From JAXMAR01 sp046350295 (GTDB lineage: Bacteria; Planctomycetota; Planctomycetia; Gemmatales; Gemmataceae): 64,000 bases of DNA. The notes under the pieces are model-generated. The model searched no databases, was not told where the DNA came from, and saw only the letters and a list, made by a program, of their open reading frames with translations. Location of the stretch: positions 1-64,000 of the forward strand of contig JAXMAR010000010.1 in the NCBI GenBank assembly GCA_046350295.1. The letters are read 5' to 3'. The position numbers and the translations under genes are program-made. Positions 1 through 7,908 of the stretch are shown here, piece after piece. How positions within the stretch are numbered: the first letter of the stretch is position 1; each line of letters opens with the position of its first letter.

Positions 1-234
1 TTTGAGTCGGGCCGACGGGCGCCGTCATTCGACAACCTGAAGCGGCTCGCCGACGCGCTGGCAGTGACCATCGATTACCTTCTCGGGCGCGTAACCGACC
101 CGAAAAGCGCCGGGCCGGTCGCCGAGCAACTGTTCCGCGACTTCGAGGATATGTCGTCCGACGACCAGGAAAGCCTTGCCAAGATCGCCAAGATGCTCGC
201 CGAGAAAAACAAGCAACGACGTGAAGGGACATGA
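1..234 (+). CDS. XRE-family HTH regulator, C-terminal part
   Basis: The reading frame is open from the window edge to TGA at 232-234. The visible 77 residues contain the end of a Cro/CI-type helix-turn-helix domain (SGRRAPSFDNLKRLADAL, then VTIDYLLGR), followed by a charged helical tail. The N-terminus is cut off by the window. It is followed 4 bp later by an ImmA/IrrE-type metallopeptidase. Such pairs commonly act as a repressor and the protease that inactivates it, in phages, integrative elements and stress-responsive operons. It may control excision or the adjacent defence genes, but no target site is identified here. Confidence 0.85.
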   Translation, partial: FESGRRAPSFDNLKRLADALAVTIDYLLGRVTDPKSAGPVAEQLFRDFEDMSSDDQESLAKIAKMLAEKNKQRREGT

Positions 235-238
235 CGCT

Positions 239-1084
239 ATGAGCGACATGATCGACTTGCTGGAAGCTGAAGCCGAGGCCGGGCGCGTGGTCAAGCAACA
301 CGGCTTTACGATGTTGCCGATTTGCCCCTTTGCCATTGCCAGGAACGCCGACATCCATGTCGAGCCCAAGGATTCCAGCGAGCCGGGTGTTTCAGGCTTC
401 CTGATTCGCGTCGGCAATGTCTTTGGCATCCAGTACGCTCGCCACATCGCCAATGAGGGCTTCATCCGCTTCACGGTGGCCCATGAACTCGGGCACTATT
501 ATCTGCCAGGCCATCCTGAGTCCCTGTTTCCCAACGGCGATGGGTGTCACCGCTCTCACAGTGGCTTCATCTCCCACGACCGTTATGAACGGCAGGCAGA
601 CCAATTCGCCTCCGCCCTGCTCATGCCCGAAAGCCTGTTTACCGACGCCCTTGACCACGCCGGCCAGGGGTTTTCCGCCATCCAAACGCTGGCTACTCTT
701 TGCAAGACTTCGATCACCGCCACCGCCATCCGCTTTGCGAAATACACGGACGATCCCGTGGCAGTCATCGTCACCGGCGGAACCCACGTTGAATACTGCT
801 TTCTGTCAGAGCGGTTGAAAGATATGAAAGACCTCGAATGGTTGAAGAAGGGAGACTTGATCGCGCCCAAATCGGCAACCGCAGCCTTCAACAAGGCCAT
901 CACCAACATCCGTGAAGCCAGGCAGGATGACGGCTGCTGCTGGCTGGACGATTGGTTCGACGGTGCCCCGCACGTCGAGATGAACGAAGATGTCGTGGGC
1001 CTCGGCAGCTACGGCAAGACGCTCACCATCCTCTTCACCGATGAGGCCATCGACGACGACGAGGACGACGAAGACGACGACTAA
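239..1084 (+). CDS. ImmA/IrrE-family metallo-endopeptidase
   Basis: A 281-residue protein with a zinc-protease motif HELGH at residues 82-86 and a downstream RQADQFASALLMP segment, the usual third-ligand region of the ImmA/IrrE (peptidase M78) family. Known members cleave an XRE-family repressor, and one is encoded 4 bp upstream. I chose ATG 239, just after the stop of that gene, rather than an upstream in-frame codon inside it. The C-terminus is a run of Asp/Glu (about residues 268-281), which is unusual and may be a protein-interaction or solubility tail. The pair likely acts as a damage- or infection-responsive switch for the element or defence island; this is inferred from the family only. 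Confidence 0.85.
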   Translation: MSDMIDLLEAEAEAGRVVKQHGFTMLPICPFAIARNADIHVEPKDSSEPGVSGFLIRVGNVFGIQYARHIANEGFIRFTVAHELGHYYLPGHPESLFPNGDGCHRSHSGFISHDRYERQADQFASALLMPESLFTDALDHAGQGFSAIQTLATLCKTSITATAIRFAKYTDDPVAVIVTGGTHVEYCFLSERLKDMKDLEWLKKGDLIAPKSATAAFNKAITNIREARQDDGCCWLDDWFDGAPHVEMNEDVVGLGSYGKTLTILFTDEAIDDDEDDEDDD

Positions 1085-1260
1085 ACCCTGATCGCCCACC
1101 GTCCCAGGACGAAGCACTAAAGTGCGGCAAGGCTATTACCTGCGATCTTTCGCTCAAGCTGCACGTTGTAAACCGAATCCGCACGCTGGATGATTGGCTT
1201 GTAACATACGGATAGCATGGTGTACTAACGGAGCCTTCTGATTTCCTTAAGGAGATGGCC

Positions 1261-2148
1261 GTGGCAGATTTACCCAGCCTGACGCCGGATCAGGTGGCTA
1301 TTCTCGTACCGCAAGCATCGGCTATTGAACAGCTTGGGAGCGGCGGGCAAAAGCTCGTGTTCCGTGGCACCATCGAAGGGACCCTCTACGCTCTCAAATT
1401 TGCGAAACTCCCCGCATCACCGGTTGATGACCTCGATGAATTCGCCTCCAGTGATATTGCGATCCGCGCCAAGCGGGAAGTAGAGACAATGCGCGAATGC
1501 ACATCGCCATACGTGGTCAAGCTCGGGCCGGTCGGCCTGTCGTTTGGCAATGCCAGCGGGCAGCAACTTGTGTTCTTCTCCGAAGAGTACATCGCCGGCC
1601 ACGACCTGAAGGCACAGCTGCGAAGCACTGGTAAGTTTACGGCTCAGGAAGTGGCCCGATTAGGGCTGCAAATGGGATCGGCGATCAAGGCCCTTTGGGA
1701 ATTCGGCAAGATCCACCGAGACATCAAGCCGGCCAATATCATGCGCCGCGACAGCGGTGGCGACTATGTCCTGCTCGATGCGGGCCTGGCCTTCGATGTC
1801 GATGGCGAATCCATCAGCGTCGGCCCCGTAGGCACGCCGGCCTACTTTTCGCCCGAGCAGTTCGAGTTCACGAACCGGCGGACGGTCCTCGATTTTCGCT
1901 CGGACATGTTTTCCCTGGGCGTCACCATGTATTTCGTGGCGACAGCCACGCATCCATTTTGGAGCCCAGGCGACACGACGCAATCACTCTATTCCAAAAT
2001 CACCGGATTCAATCCTCTCCCGCCGAGTTCGATTGTCGATGGATTTCCGCAACCTCTGGATGAAGTCATCATGCGGTTGCTCGGCAAATCCCCTCACTTG
2101 CGCTTCAGGACGTGCGACCAGCTTATTGCGGCGCTACAAGGAGTATGA
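1261..2148 (+). CDS. Serine/threonine protein kinase (Hanks type)
   Basis: A near-complete protein kinase domain fills the protein. Counting from ATG 1255, the VAIK-like lysine is in YALKF (K48), the catalytic loop is HRDIKPAN (D156), and the metal-binding aspartate lies in LLDAG (D175), so DFG is replaced by DAG. A GTPAYFSPEQ activation segment/APE-like motif follows. There is no transmembrane segment or PASTA domain, so it is probably cytosolic. AAGGAG at 1249-1254 touches ATG 1255 but sits 6 nt before GTG 1261, so GTG 1261 is the better start. Its stop overlaps the next gene as ATGA, indicating translational coupling. Kinases occur in phage-defence systems such as BREX (PglW) and MADS; a defence role here is inferred from its neighbours. 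The 1085-1254 gap shows no strong promoter. Confidence 0.9.
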   Translation: MADLPSLTPDQVAILVPQASAIEQLGSGGQKLVFRGTIEGTLYALKFAKLPASPVDDLDEFASSDIAIRAKREVETMRECTSPYVVKLGPVGLSFGNASGQQLVFFSEEYIAGHDLKAQLRSTGKFTAQEVARLGLQMGSAIKALWEFGKIHRDIKPANIMRRDSGGDYVLLDAGLAFDVDGESISVGPVGTPAYFSPEQFEFTNRRTVLDFRSDMFSLGVTMYFVATATHPFWSPGDTTQSLYSKITGFNPLPPSSIVDGFPQPLDEVIMRLLGKSPHLRFRTCDQLIAALQGV

Positions 2149-3353
2149 CCACTATGACCATCCTTGTTCAGCATGGGCATGGAAAGTCCGACAAGATCGA
2201 CGACGCCCTGGCTGCGGGCACAGTGGGGGGAGTAATCCTTGCTCCGCGCAATGAGAAGCCCGACAATCTCGCCGCTTGCATGCGAACGCTCGCCAACGGG
2301 CATGACTGCGAATTGCTCATCGATCCACAAATCTACGTCTCCGCCTTCGCACCGGCAAACACACGGTTCCTTACCGAGTACAACTACTTTCACGGCGGGC
2401 TTTCGGCGAGCGACTTCACGCTGCGCCGCATCCGCACCCTCGTTGCCGAAGCCATCGACTTTCAAGTGAGTAGCGGCGTCACGTCGATTCTATCGCCTAC
2501 TGTGCTCTTTGACTCATTCACCGACCGATGGTTCCAGATCGCCCTCAACCTCGCCGACGCCTCTTTGGAATACCATGCCGGGCTGTACGGCGAGACGCCG
2601 TTGCTGCTCGGTTTTGTGCTGGCGGAAGAAGCGCTGGCGGCGGAACTCGAAGTAAACCGGTTCTTGGACACCGTCACGCAAGATGGTTGGGGAATGCAGG
2701 GATTCTACCTTGTCGTCTCCCGCCATGAGGGCACCTACAACCAGGATTGCGACAGCAGCCGCCTAGCCAATCTCCTCTACGCGGTGCATGTCCTGGGGCA
2801 TGTCAACTCTTTGCGGGTCGTGCTCGGCTACACCGACTTTCTTGGTATTCCGCTTAGGGCAGTTGGGGCATCGGCTTTCGCATGCGGGTGGTCCCAGGGG
2901 CTGCGCCAATTCGTCCGGAAGAATTTTCTACAACGGCCACCGGGCGGGCAGCCGGCACGCGATCGTTATTCAAGCGGTCCCCTGCTCAACTCCATTTTCT
3001 TGCAGGAGCTGCAAGATATTTTTGAAGTCGGACGGTTGGACGATGTCCTTTCCGGCGTCGATCTGGACGAGGTCATTACCAGCGCCACCAGTCCGCAAGC
3101 TGCGTCCTGGAACCTCGCCGTGTCCCAGCAGCATCACTGGCAGACGCTGCATGCTCTTGATACGGCATTGCCCGGTGCCGTTCGCCAAAGGGTGACCCAT
3201 GTCATGGGACTGATCCGCGCCGCCCAGGGACTCTATGCGCTTCTGGAGCGCGCGGGCGTCACGTTTGAACGCTATACGGGCAAGGACCATCTTGCCAACT
3301 GGTCGCGGGCTCTCTCGGACTTTGCCCGCCGGGTCGGCTACGCAACTGCCTGA
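2145..3353 (+). CDS. Unknown protein coupled to the kinase
   Basis: A 402-residue protein starting at ATG 2145, which overlaps the kinase stop as ATGA and has an AAGGAG-like site just upstream. I do not recognise the family. It has no signal peptide or membrane segment. Alternating hydrophobic strands and helices (GGVILAPRN, CELLIDPQIY, PLLLGFVLAEE, GFYLVVSRHEG, SLRVVLGYTDFLGIP) suggest a beta/alpha-barrel-like fold in the first 270 residues, then a helical C-terminal part. Tight coupling suggests it works with the kinase, perhaps as substrate, sensor or effector. The last 16 bp overlap the convergent gene on the other strand. Fold prediction is an impression from the sequence, not a computed result. 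Confidence 0.8.
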   Translation: MTTMTILVQHGHGKSDKIDDALAAGTVGGVILAPRNEKPDNLAACMRTLANGHDCELLIDPQIYVSAFAPANTRFLTEYNYFHGGLSASDFTLRRIRTLVAEAIDFQVSSGVTSILSPTVLFDSFTDRWFQIALNLADASLEYHAGLYGETPLLLGFVLAEEALAAELEVNRFLDTVTQDGWGMQGFYLVVSRHEGTYNQDCDSSRLANLLYAVHVLGHVNSLRVVLGYTDFLGIPLRAVGASAFACGWSQGLRQFVRKNFLQRPPGGQPARDRYSSGPLLNSIFLQELQDIFEVGRLDDVLSGVDLDEVITSATSPQAASWNLAVSQQHHWQTLHALDTALPGAVRQRVTHVMGLIRAAQGLYALLERAGVTFERYTGKDHLANWSRALSDFARRVGYATA

Positions 3354-4024
3354 CGCATGAGAAGGCCGATGGCCTGGATGAGATTGGACGGGCAAGACGG
3401 CTGGCGCTTTCGCGACAAGGACAATCGTCTGGACGTGCCATCGGCATCATGGCTGATGAGGCCGATATTGAACCGGTGAAAGGATTCGATCTCTTGTAAC
3501 GCCCGGCTTGCCGCACCGGAAGGCATGACGACATACACCCGGTGCGAGAAGCTGCGGTATCGGCGAGCTTGCTGGAAAGCGCGGCGCCAATTCTCAAGCT
3601 TGAACTCAAAGGAACAGATTTCAATCCGGGGTGTCGGAAAGGCTGGGCCGATCGAAAACTGGTCCAGTCCGTGGTCGCGCACCAGCTCAACATCAAGAAG
3701 ATGATCGAGATGCCGAACGAACGTGCCTCGCGTTACCCCCGATTTGGCGCGTAGCACGTCAGCCGGCAAGGGAGAGTCAAATCGCAACGCAGCCAAGATG
3801 CGGCTGCAAGCCGGCTGCTCCAGAAGCGCCGCCGCGGTTCCAGGCAGGGAGACTGGCAGGCGGCTACGAAGGTTTGCCCACACCCAATCGGCACGGCCGT
3901 CAGAACAAGTGCTCTCGTTCACGCTCAGAATGTGCTGTGGTTCTTTCGCCCGGCACCACAGGCTGGGCTCGGCGTGCCTTTGAAAACTCCGTCGAAGCTG
4001 TTCTTCCCAGCGAAATACTCTCAT
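3338..4024 (-). CDS. HTH plus nuclease-like protein
   Basis: A 228-residue protein on the minus strand. Residues about 75-120 look like a winged-helix module (PADVLRAKSGVTRGTFVRHLD). The C-terminal half contains IEICSFEFK followed by an alpha-helix and QQARRYRSF, then a strand RVYVVMP. This resembles the E-x-K and QxxxY elements of PD-(D/E)XK nuclease-fold proteins. It is convergent with the kinase-coupled gene and lies downstream of the DUF499 ATPase in the same direction, but 295 bp away, so it may have its own promoter. Similar HTH-nuclease-fold proteins are seen near restriction and defence genes. Function is an inference; it could also be a DNA-binding regulator without nuclease activity. 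Confidence 0.65.
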   Translation of the reverse strand: MRVFRWEEQLRRSFQRHAEPSLWCRAKEPQHILSVNESTCSDGRADWVWANLRSRLPVSLPGTAAALLEQPACSRILAALRFDSPLPADVLRAKSGVTRGTFVRHLDHLLDVELVRDHGLDQFSIGPAFPTPRIEICSFEFKLENWRRAFQQARRYRSFSHRVYVVMPSGAASRALQEIESFHRFNIGLISHDADGTSRRLSLSRKRQPSCPSNLIQAIGLLMRQAVA

Positions 4025-4319
4025 CGCAAACCCTCTTCAACGACGTCTCCCGAATCGACGGCGACCTCTCACGCGCCTCATCCTGCCCGAACAAGAATTA
4101 TCGACCAATTGACTATCTCAGCATCAGTACTCCCATTCGCTTCGCGCGGTGTTTATTATACATTAGTACATTATCAGGGGGCGCACTCTGGAGATTTCGT
4201 CGCAACCGCATGCCATTTGCCAAGATCGGCGAGTACGCCACGACTATGTTATTGGTTTTTGGCGTGTTTCGTTTACGAGAACTGAACACCCCCAAGAACC
4301 GACCACGGAAGCCTGACAC
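4025..4319. other. Intergenic AT-rich stretch with a possible -10 box
   Basis: There is no convincing gene here. On the minus strand a perfect TATAAT (plus-strand 4155-4160) lies 131 bp upstream of the start of the 3338-4024 gene. No good -35 box is present at 16-18 bp, so it is only a weak promoter candidate for that gene. The local AT content is clearly higher than in the neighbouring genes. Confidence 0.35.
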
Positions 4320-7271
4320 CTAGCTCGACGAGACGTTGTCGTCCATACCAAGCTCCTTCAGACCGGAACGTGTTTCATCCACCTTGGACTGAGCCTGGTC
4401 GCTGTCAACGGGCACCTCGAAGGAAACCTCTAACTTCAGGTCGGGTGAAGATGCAAAGCGGGTCAGCACCTTCATGTAGAAGTTGGTCCATTTTTGGGCG
4501 GCAACGGCGCCACGCCACCGAATCAGACGTTTCCCAGGCTTGACCTCCTTTTTCCCGCCGCCGTCGTCGGGGCGATCTCCCTCAGTCGTGACTCGAACTT
4601 CAGCGATGGCCTCATGGTCACCAGAAGTCGCCCGAACGGTGTGCAAGCCCCCGGTTTTTCCGGCCGTGTAGACGCCAGCGGACGTTATAGTACCCGCGCT
4701 GACAGACCAACTAACCGCAGGTGCCGTCATCGGCTTGCCGTACTGATCTACGGCTGTGCATGTGAACGACGCTTCCTCTCCCGGCTTGAGGACCACGTGT
4801 TCAGGTCGAACAGCCAAGCTTGCCAACCGTGGCGGCTCCAGTAGCTTCTGGGCTTCTTCCGCCTTCAGAATGAACATGTCGTCGGAGAGTTCAACTTCGG
4901 CGTCGGACAGGCTACCTTTGAACTTTTCCAGCTTCAGCCGACCGCGTGAGTCCTTCGTCGCATATCCGAGCAATCCTTGCGTAACGCCGTCGCTGATGGT
5001 TCGTTTGATGGAATCAGGATTGAGGAGCCGCGACAGCTGCGGCGACGAATAGAAAGCGTCACGCACGGCCTTCGTTGACCACTCAACTAACGCCGGCGGC
5101 CAGTACTTGATCAGCTTCCCGGGGCTGATGCCGTCGGTTACTTCCTCGCACCGTTGCAACTCGCGCAGGATCAGCTCCACGATGCTCCCGGCCGAGCTGG
5201 ATGTAATCTGGCCCAAATCGACCGGGCGCAGTTTGTTGTCCTTGCCGAGCAGATACACATGGCGGTAAGTGCGAAAGATCGCCTCATCCAAATCCCGCTG
5301 AGCGTTCTTCAGGTTGCGCGCCAAATGGCTCTTCTGCCCTTCGTCGATGCGTTTCTTGGTGTCCTCGTCGTCGTCGATATCCTCCCACGCCAGCGCATTG
5401 CGTGCCGCATCACGAATGGCCTGGCCAGAGTCAGGCACCGCGAACATAAGCGCAGATTTGTACGTGCGTCCGCTCGATCCACAGTCCCTGACAATCGATT
5501 CCATCAACTCCGTGGTCTTCTTTTCACCGACCAGCGTGTCCAGGCCCAGGACCACCATCGTCAACATTGGCCGATTGGGAACATCGTTACTGCGGTTCGG
5601 CCAATACTTGCGGTCGATTTGCCGCGATGCGTCCACGGTGTGCTTGTCGAACAGCTTCTGCGTCTGCTGGCGGATGCGCTCTTCGATGACCTTCGGCTGC
5701 ACTGCCCCTCGCCGGCTGACGAGAATCTGGTTGAGATTGGGCGACAGACCGAAGCGATACCGATTGCGATCCCAGTTCAGGTAATAGCAAGTGGTTGCCA
5801 GTCCTTCGAGCACGTTGTCGAGGTCGGCCAGGTTCATGTCGGGGCCAAACACGTCCGTCTTGATTTCCGGCACCGTCGCATCGGCCTTCGCCTGACTCAT
5901 GCCGCCATTGGACTCGAAGAAAATCGAAGTCGCGACTTTACGGTGCAAGCTCGCCTTTTTCACCGCGTCATCAGCTTCTTTGTCGAGCCGCATGGAATGA
6001 GCATCGGCTTTGCCGATGATGTCCGTCGTCACCGGGATTTCCAGCCCGTCGCTGCCCAGCTGCTCGAAGAGCGCCGCACGGAACGTGGGGTCTTGTAGGG
6101 GGGCCAGCCCCAACGTGATGAGCGGTTCCCGCGTGGCCTTGCGGTGTTCTTCCTGGTGGTTCCTCGCCACCCAAAGGGCCAGCAAGCGAAGAACGCCACG
6201 TGTGCGCTGGAAGCGCGGCAGACTCTGCCACTTCCGCTCAAACACCGACAGGACGGATGGATGGAACGGGTAGGCGGCCAAGAATTTGTCCCGCGCCATG
6301 TCCGCATCGATGCCGCTCAACTCTTGAGCATGTTCGACTGCCCATTCTGCGTATGCGGTCGCGGTCTTCTTCACTTCCTCGGTGGCGCCGTGCCAGTCGA
6401 ACAGGCGCCGGCGGATGATCTCGGCCATTTCCGTGTCGGCCGACATGAGGATGGCCTTGCCCAGGCGGTCAAGCATCTTCTTGAAGCGGGCCTCGTCCGC
6501 GATGTCCTCAGCGGTGTATTCCAATTCTGACGCCGGGATCGACGCAATCACTGCGACGTTCTTTTCGCCGCGGGCTGTCTCCGCCAGGCAATCGAGGAAG
6601 TTGTAGAACCGGTCGCCGTAGCCCTTCTTGCGATACGTGCTGACGTAGCTAATGATCTCGTCCATGAGGATCAGCACGGGGCGGTCCTTGGGAAGCATGG
6701 CACGAATCGCATCGCCCTTCGGTTCGATGAATTCCTTTTCGTGCTGTTCGAAGACCGCAAGGGCCTCCTTCTTGCCGAGTTGCCACGCGATCTCGCCCCA
6801 CGGCGTTTTGCGGACTGGCTCATCGCCGCCGCCCCGACCCTGGAGCGAATCGAACTCTTTGCCCATGAACACCGCGACCGCCGCCTCCGGCACGGTCTTG
6901 ATCTCGGCCTTGCGGAGAATCCGATCAACGCCGTTCCAGGATTTTGCCTTTTCGCCATTCCTGGCCAGGTGATAAAGCGCCGTGAGCGAGTGCGATTTGC
7001 CTCCGCCGAACTGCGTGGCCATATTGAAGACGGCCGAGGTTTCGACCTGTATGCCCGAAAGCCGGCGCAACACCTGCGATGCCAGGTCCAGCAGGCTGCC
7101 GGTCACATAGGTGCGGTCGAAGAACCGCTGCGGGTCCGTGTAATCCTTGTGCGCACGGCCGTCCCGAATTTGGTCGAGGTGGATGGCGAACTCCGACGCA
7201 TCCAGCGGGCGATTCTCCCGCAGGTCCTCGCGCAATTCCACCACGTCATACCAGGGCTTGAGCTTGGCCAT
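4320..7271 (-). CDS. DUF499 P-loop ATPase (defence-associated)
   Basis: A 983-residue protein with Walker A GGGKSH at about residues 89-94 (context FNMATQFGGGKSHSL) and Walker B VLILMDEI at about 199-206. This is the arrangement of DUF499 ATPases that are encoded with DUF1156 methyltransferases in anti-phage and restriction-like loci. Near the C-terminus (about 815-892) there is a bacterial Ig-like segment (LKPGEEASFTCTAVDQYGKP, then SAGVYTAGKTGG), unusual for a cytosolic ATPase. ATG 7271 is preferred because GGGGGA lies about 4 nt upstream; a TTG at 7286 is also in frame. It is the last gene of the minus-strand operon beginning at 15491. It probably uses ATP to drive DNA or protein remodelling in the defence complex; the mechanism is not known to me. 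Confidence 0.88.
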   Translation of the reverse strand: MAKLKPWYDVVELREDLRENRPLDASEFAIHLDQIRDGRAHKDYTDPQRFFDRTYVTGSLLDLASQVLRRLSGIQVETSAVFNMATQFGGGKSHSLTALYHLARNGEKAKSWNGVDRILRKAEIKTVPEAAVAVFMGKEFDSLQGRGGGDEPVRKTPWGEIAWQLGKKEALAVFEQHEKEFIEPKGDAIRAMLPKDRPVLILMDEIISYVSTYRKKGYGDRFYNFLDCLAETARGEKNVAVIASIPASELEYTAEDIADEARFKKMLDRLGKAILMSADTEMAEIIRRRLFDWHGATEEVKKTATAYAEWAVEHAQELSGIDADMARDKFLAAYPFHPSVLSVFERKWQSLPRFQRTRGVLRLLALWVARNHQEEHRKATREPLITLGLAPLQDPTFRAALFEQLGSDGLEIPVTTDIIGKADAHSMRLDKEADDAVKKASLHRKVATSIFFESNGGMSQAKADATVPEIKTDVFGPDMNLADLDNVLEGLATTCYYLNWDRNRYRFGLSPNLNQILVSRRGAVQPKVIEERIRQQTQKLFDKHTVDASRQIDRKYWPNRSNDVPNRPMLTMVVLGLDTLVGEKKTTELMESIVRDCGSSGRTYKSALMFAVPDSGQAIRDAARNALAWEDIDDDEDTKKRIDEGQKSHLARNLKNAQRDLDEAIFRTYRHVYLLGKDNKLRPVDLGQITSSSAGSIVELILRELQRCEEVTDGISPGKLIKYWPPALVEWSTKAVRDAFYSSPQLSRLLNPDSIKRTISDGVTQGLLGYATKDSRGRLKLEKFKGSLSDAEVELSDDMFILKAEEAQKLLEPPRLASLAVRPEHVVLKPGEEASFTCTAVDQYGKPMTAPAVSWSVSAGTITSAGVYTAGKTGGLHTVRATSGDHEAIAEVRVTTEGDRPDDGGGKKEVKPGKRLIRWRGAVAAQKWTNFYMKVLTRFASSPDLKLEVSFEVPVDSDQAQSKVDETRSGLKELGMDDNVSSS

Positions 7272-7305
7272 CACATCCCCCGACAATCTTGCACCGTCGC
7301 GCCGC

Positions 7306-7908
7306 CTAGACTTTCTCGAAACGGCCGAGGTTAGTATTCAGCATCCAAAACTTGAAGTAGCCCCATGGAAAGGTCTCGCCTTCACCGCGATTACCGACCA
7401 CGACCACTGTTTGCCCTGTAATTCCCGCACGCTCGTCGAATGACAAACCGCCGATCACGTCCTGACCGAGCCGCTCCACGAGCGCTCGACTCTGTTCCCA
7501 ATCGGGTCGGTATGCAAATACGATTCGCAGTGCCGCGCGAACGCAAATCACCTTCCAAAGCGAATAGGCCACGCGGCGATCCGACTGCGAGTTTTCCAGC
7601 TCGAAGACGGCAATTGGCAATGGCCAGATTGGCTTCTCGGCCGCCGGCAACGCAACCACATCGAGACCCAGATACTCCTTGCCGGCCTTGGGCAGACGGC
7701 GAGTGGGATTCCAACGGGCGGAGGCTACCCATCCTTGCCACTCACACGAACGAACTACCGCGGTCGTCAGGTCGCTGGTCCAAGATCGTAAGTCGGCGGC
7801 CAGCGAGTGCGTTTTCAAGCTGGCGGCAACCCCTGGCTCCTGAACCCACTTCCCGAACGACGCCCGCCACATGCCAAACAAAGTGGACTCAACATCCCCA
7901 GCTATCAT
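7306..7908 (-). CDS. Small nuclease-like protein of the defence operon
   Basis: A 200-residue protein whose ATG (7908-7906) overlaps the stop of the DUF1156 methyltransferase gene, so the two are probably coupled. It ends 34 bp before the DUF499 start. The centre reads GLDVVALP, 15-odd residues, then IAVFELENSQSDRRVAYSLWK, a D...(E)xE pattern followed by a helix and a strand (IVFAYRP). This resembles a PD-(D/E)XK-like core but lacks a clear lysine in the expected place. It may be a catalytically altered nuclease fold or a structural subunit. The family is not recognised with confidence; its position inside the operon makes a role in the same system likely. Confidence 0.72.
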   Translation of the reverse strand: MIAGDVESTLFGMWRASFGKWVQEPGVAASLKTHSLAADLRSWTSDLTTAVVRSCEWQGWVASARWNPTRRLPKAGKEYLGLDVVALPAAEKPIWPLPIAVFELENSQSDRRVAYSLWKVICVRAALRIVFAYRPDWEQSRALVERLGQDVIGGLSFDERAGITGQTVVVVGNRGEGETFPWGYFKFWMLNTNLGRFEKV

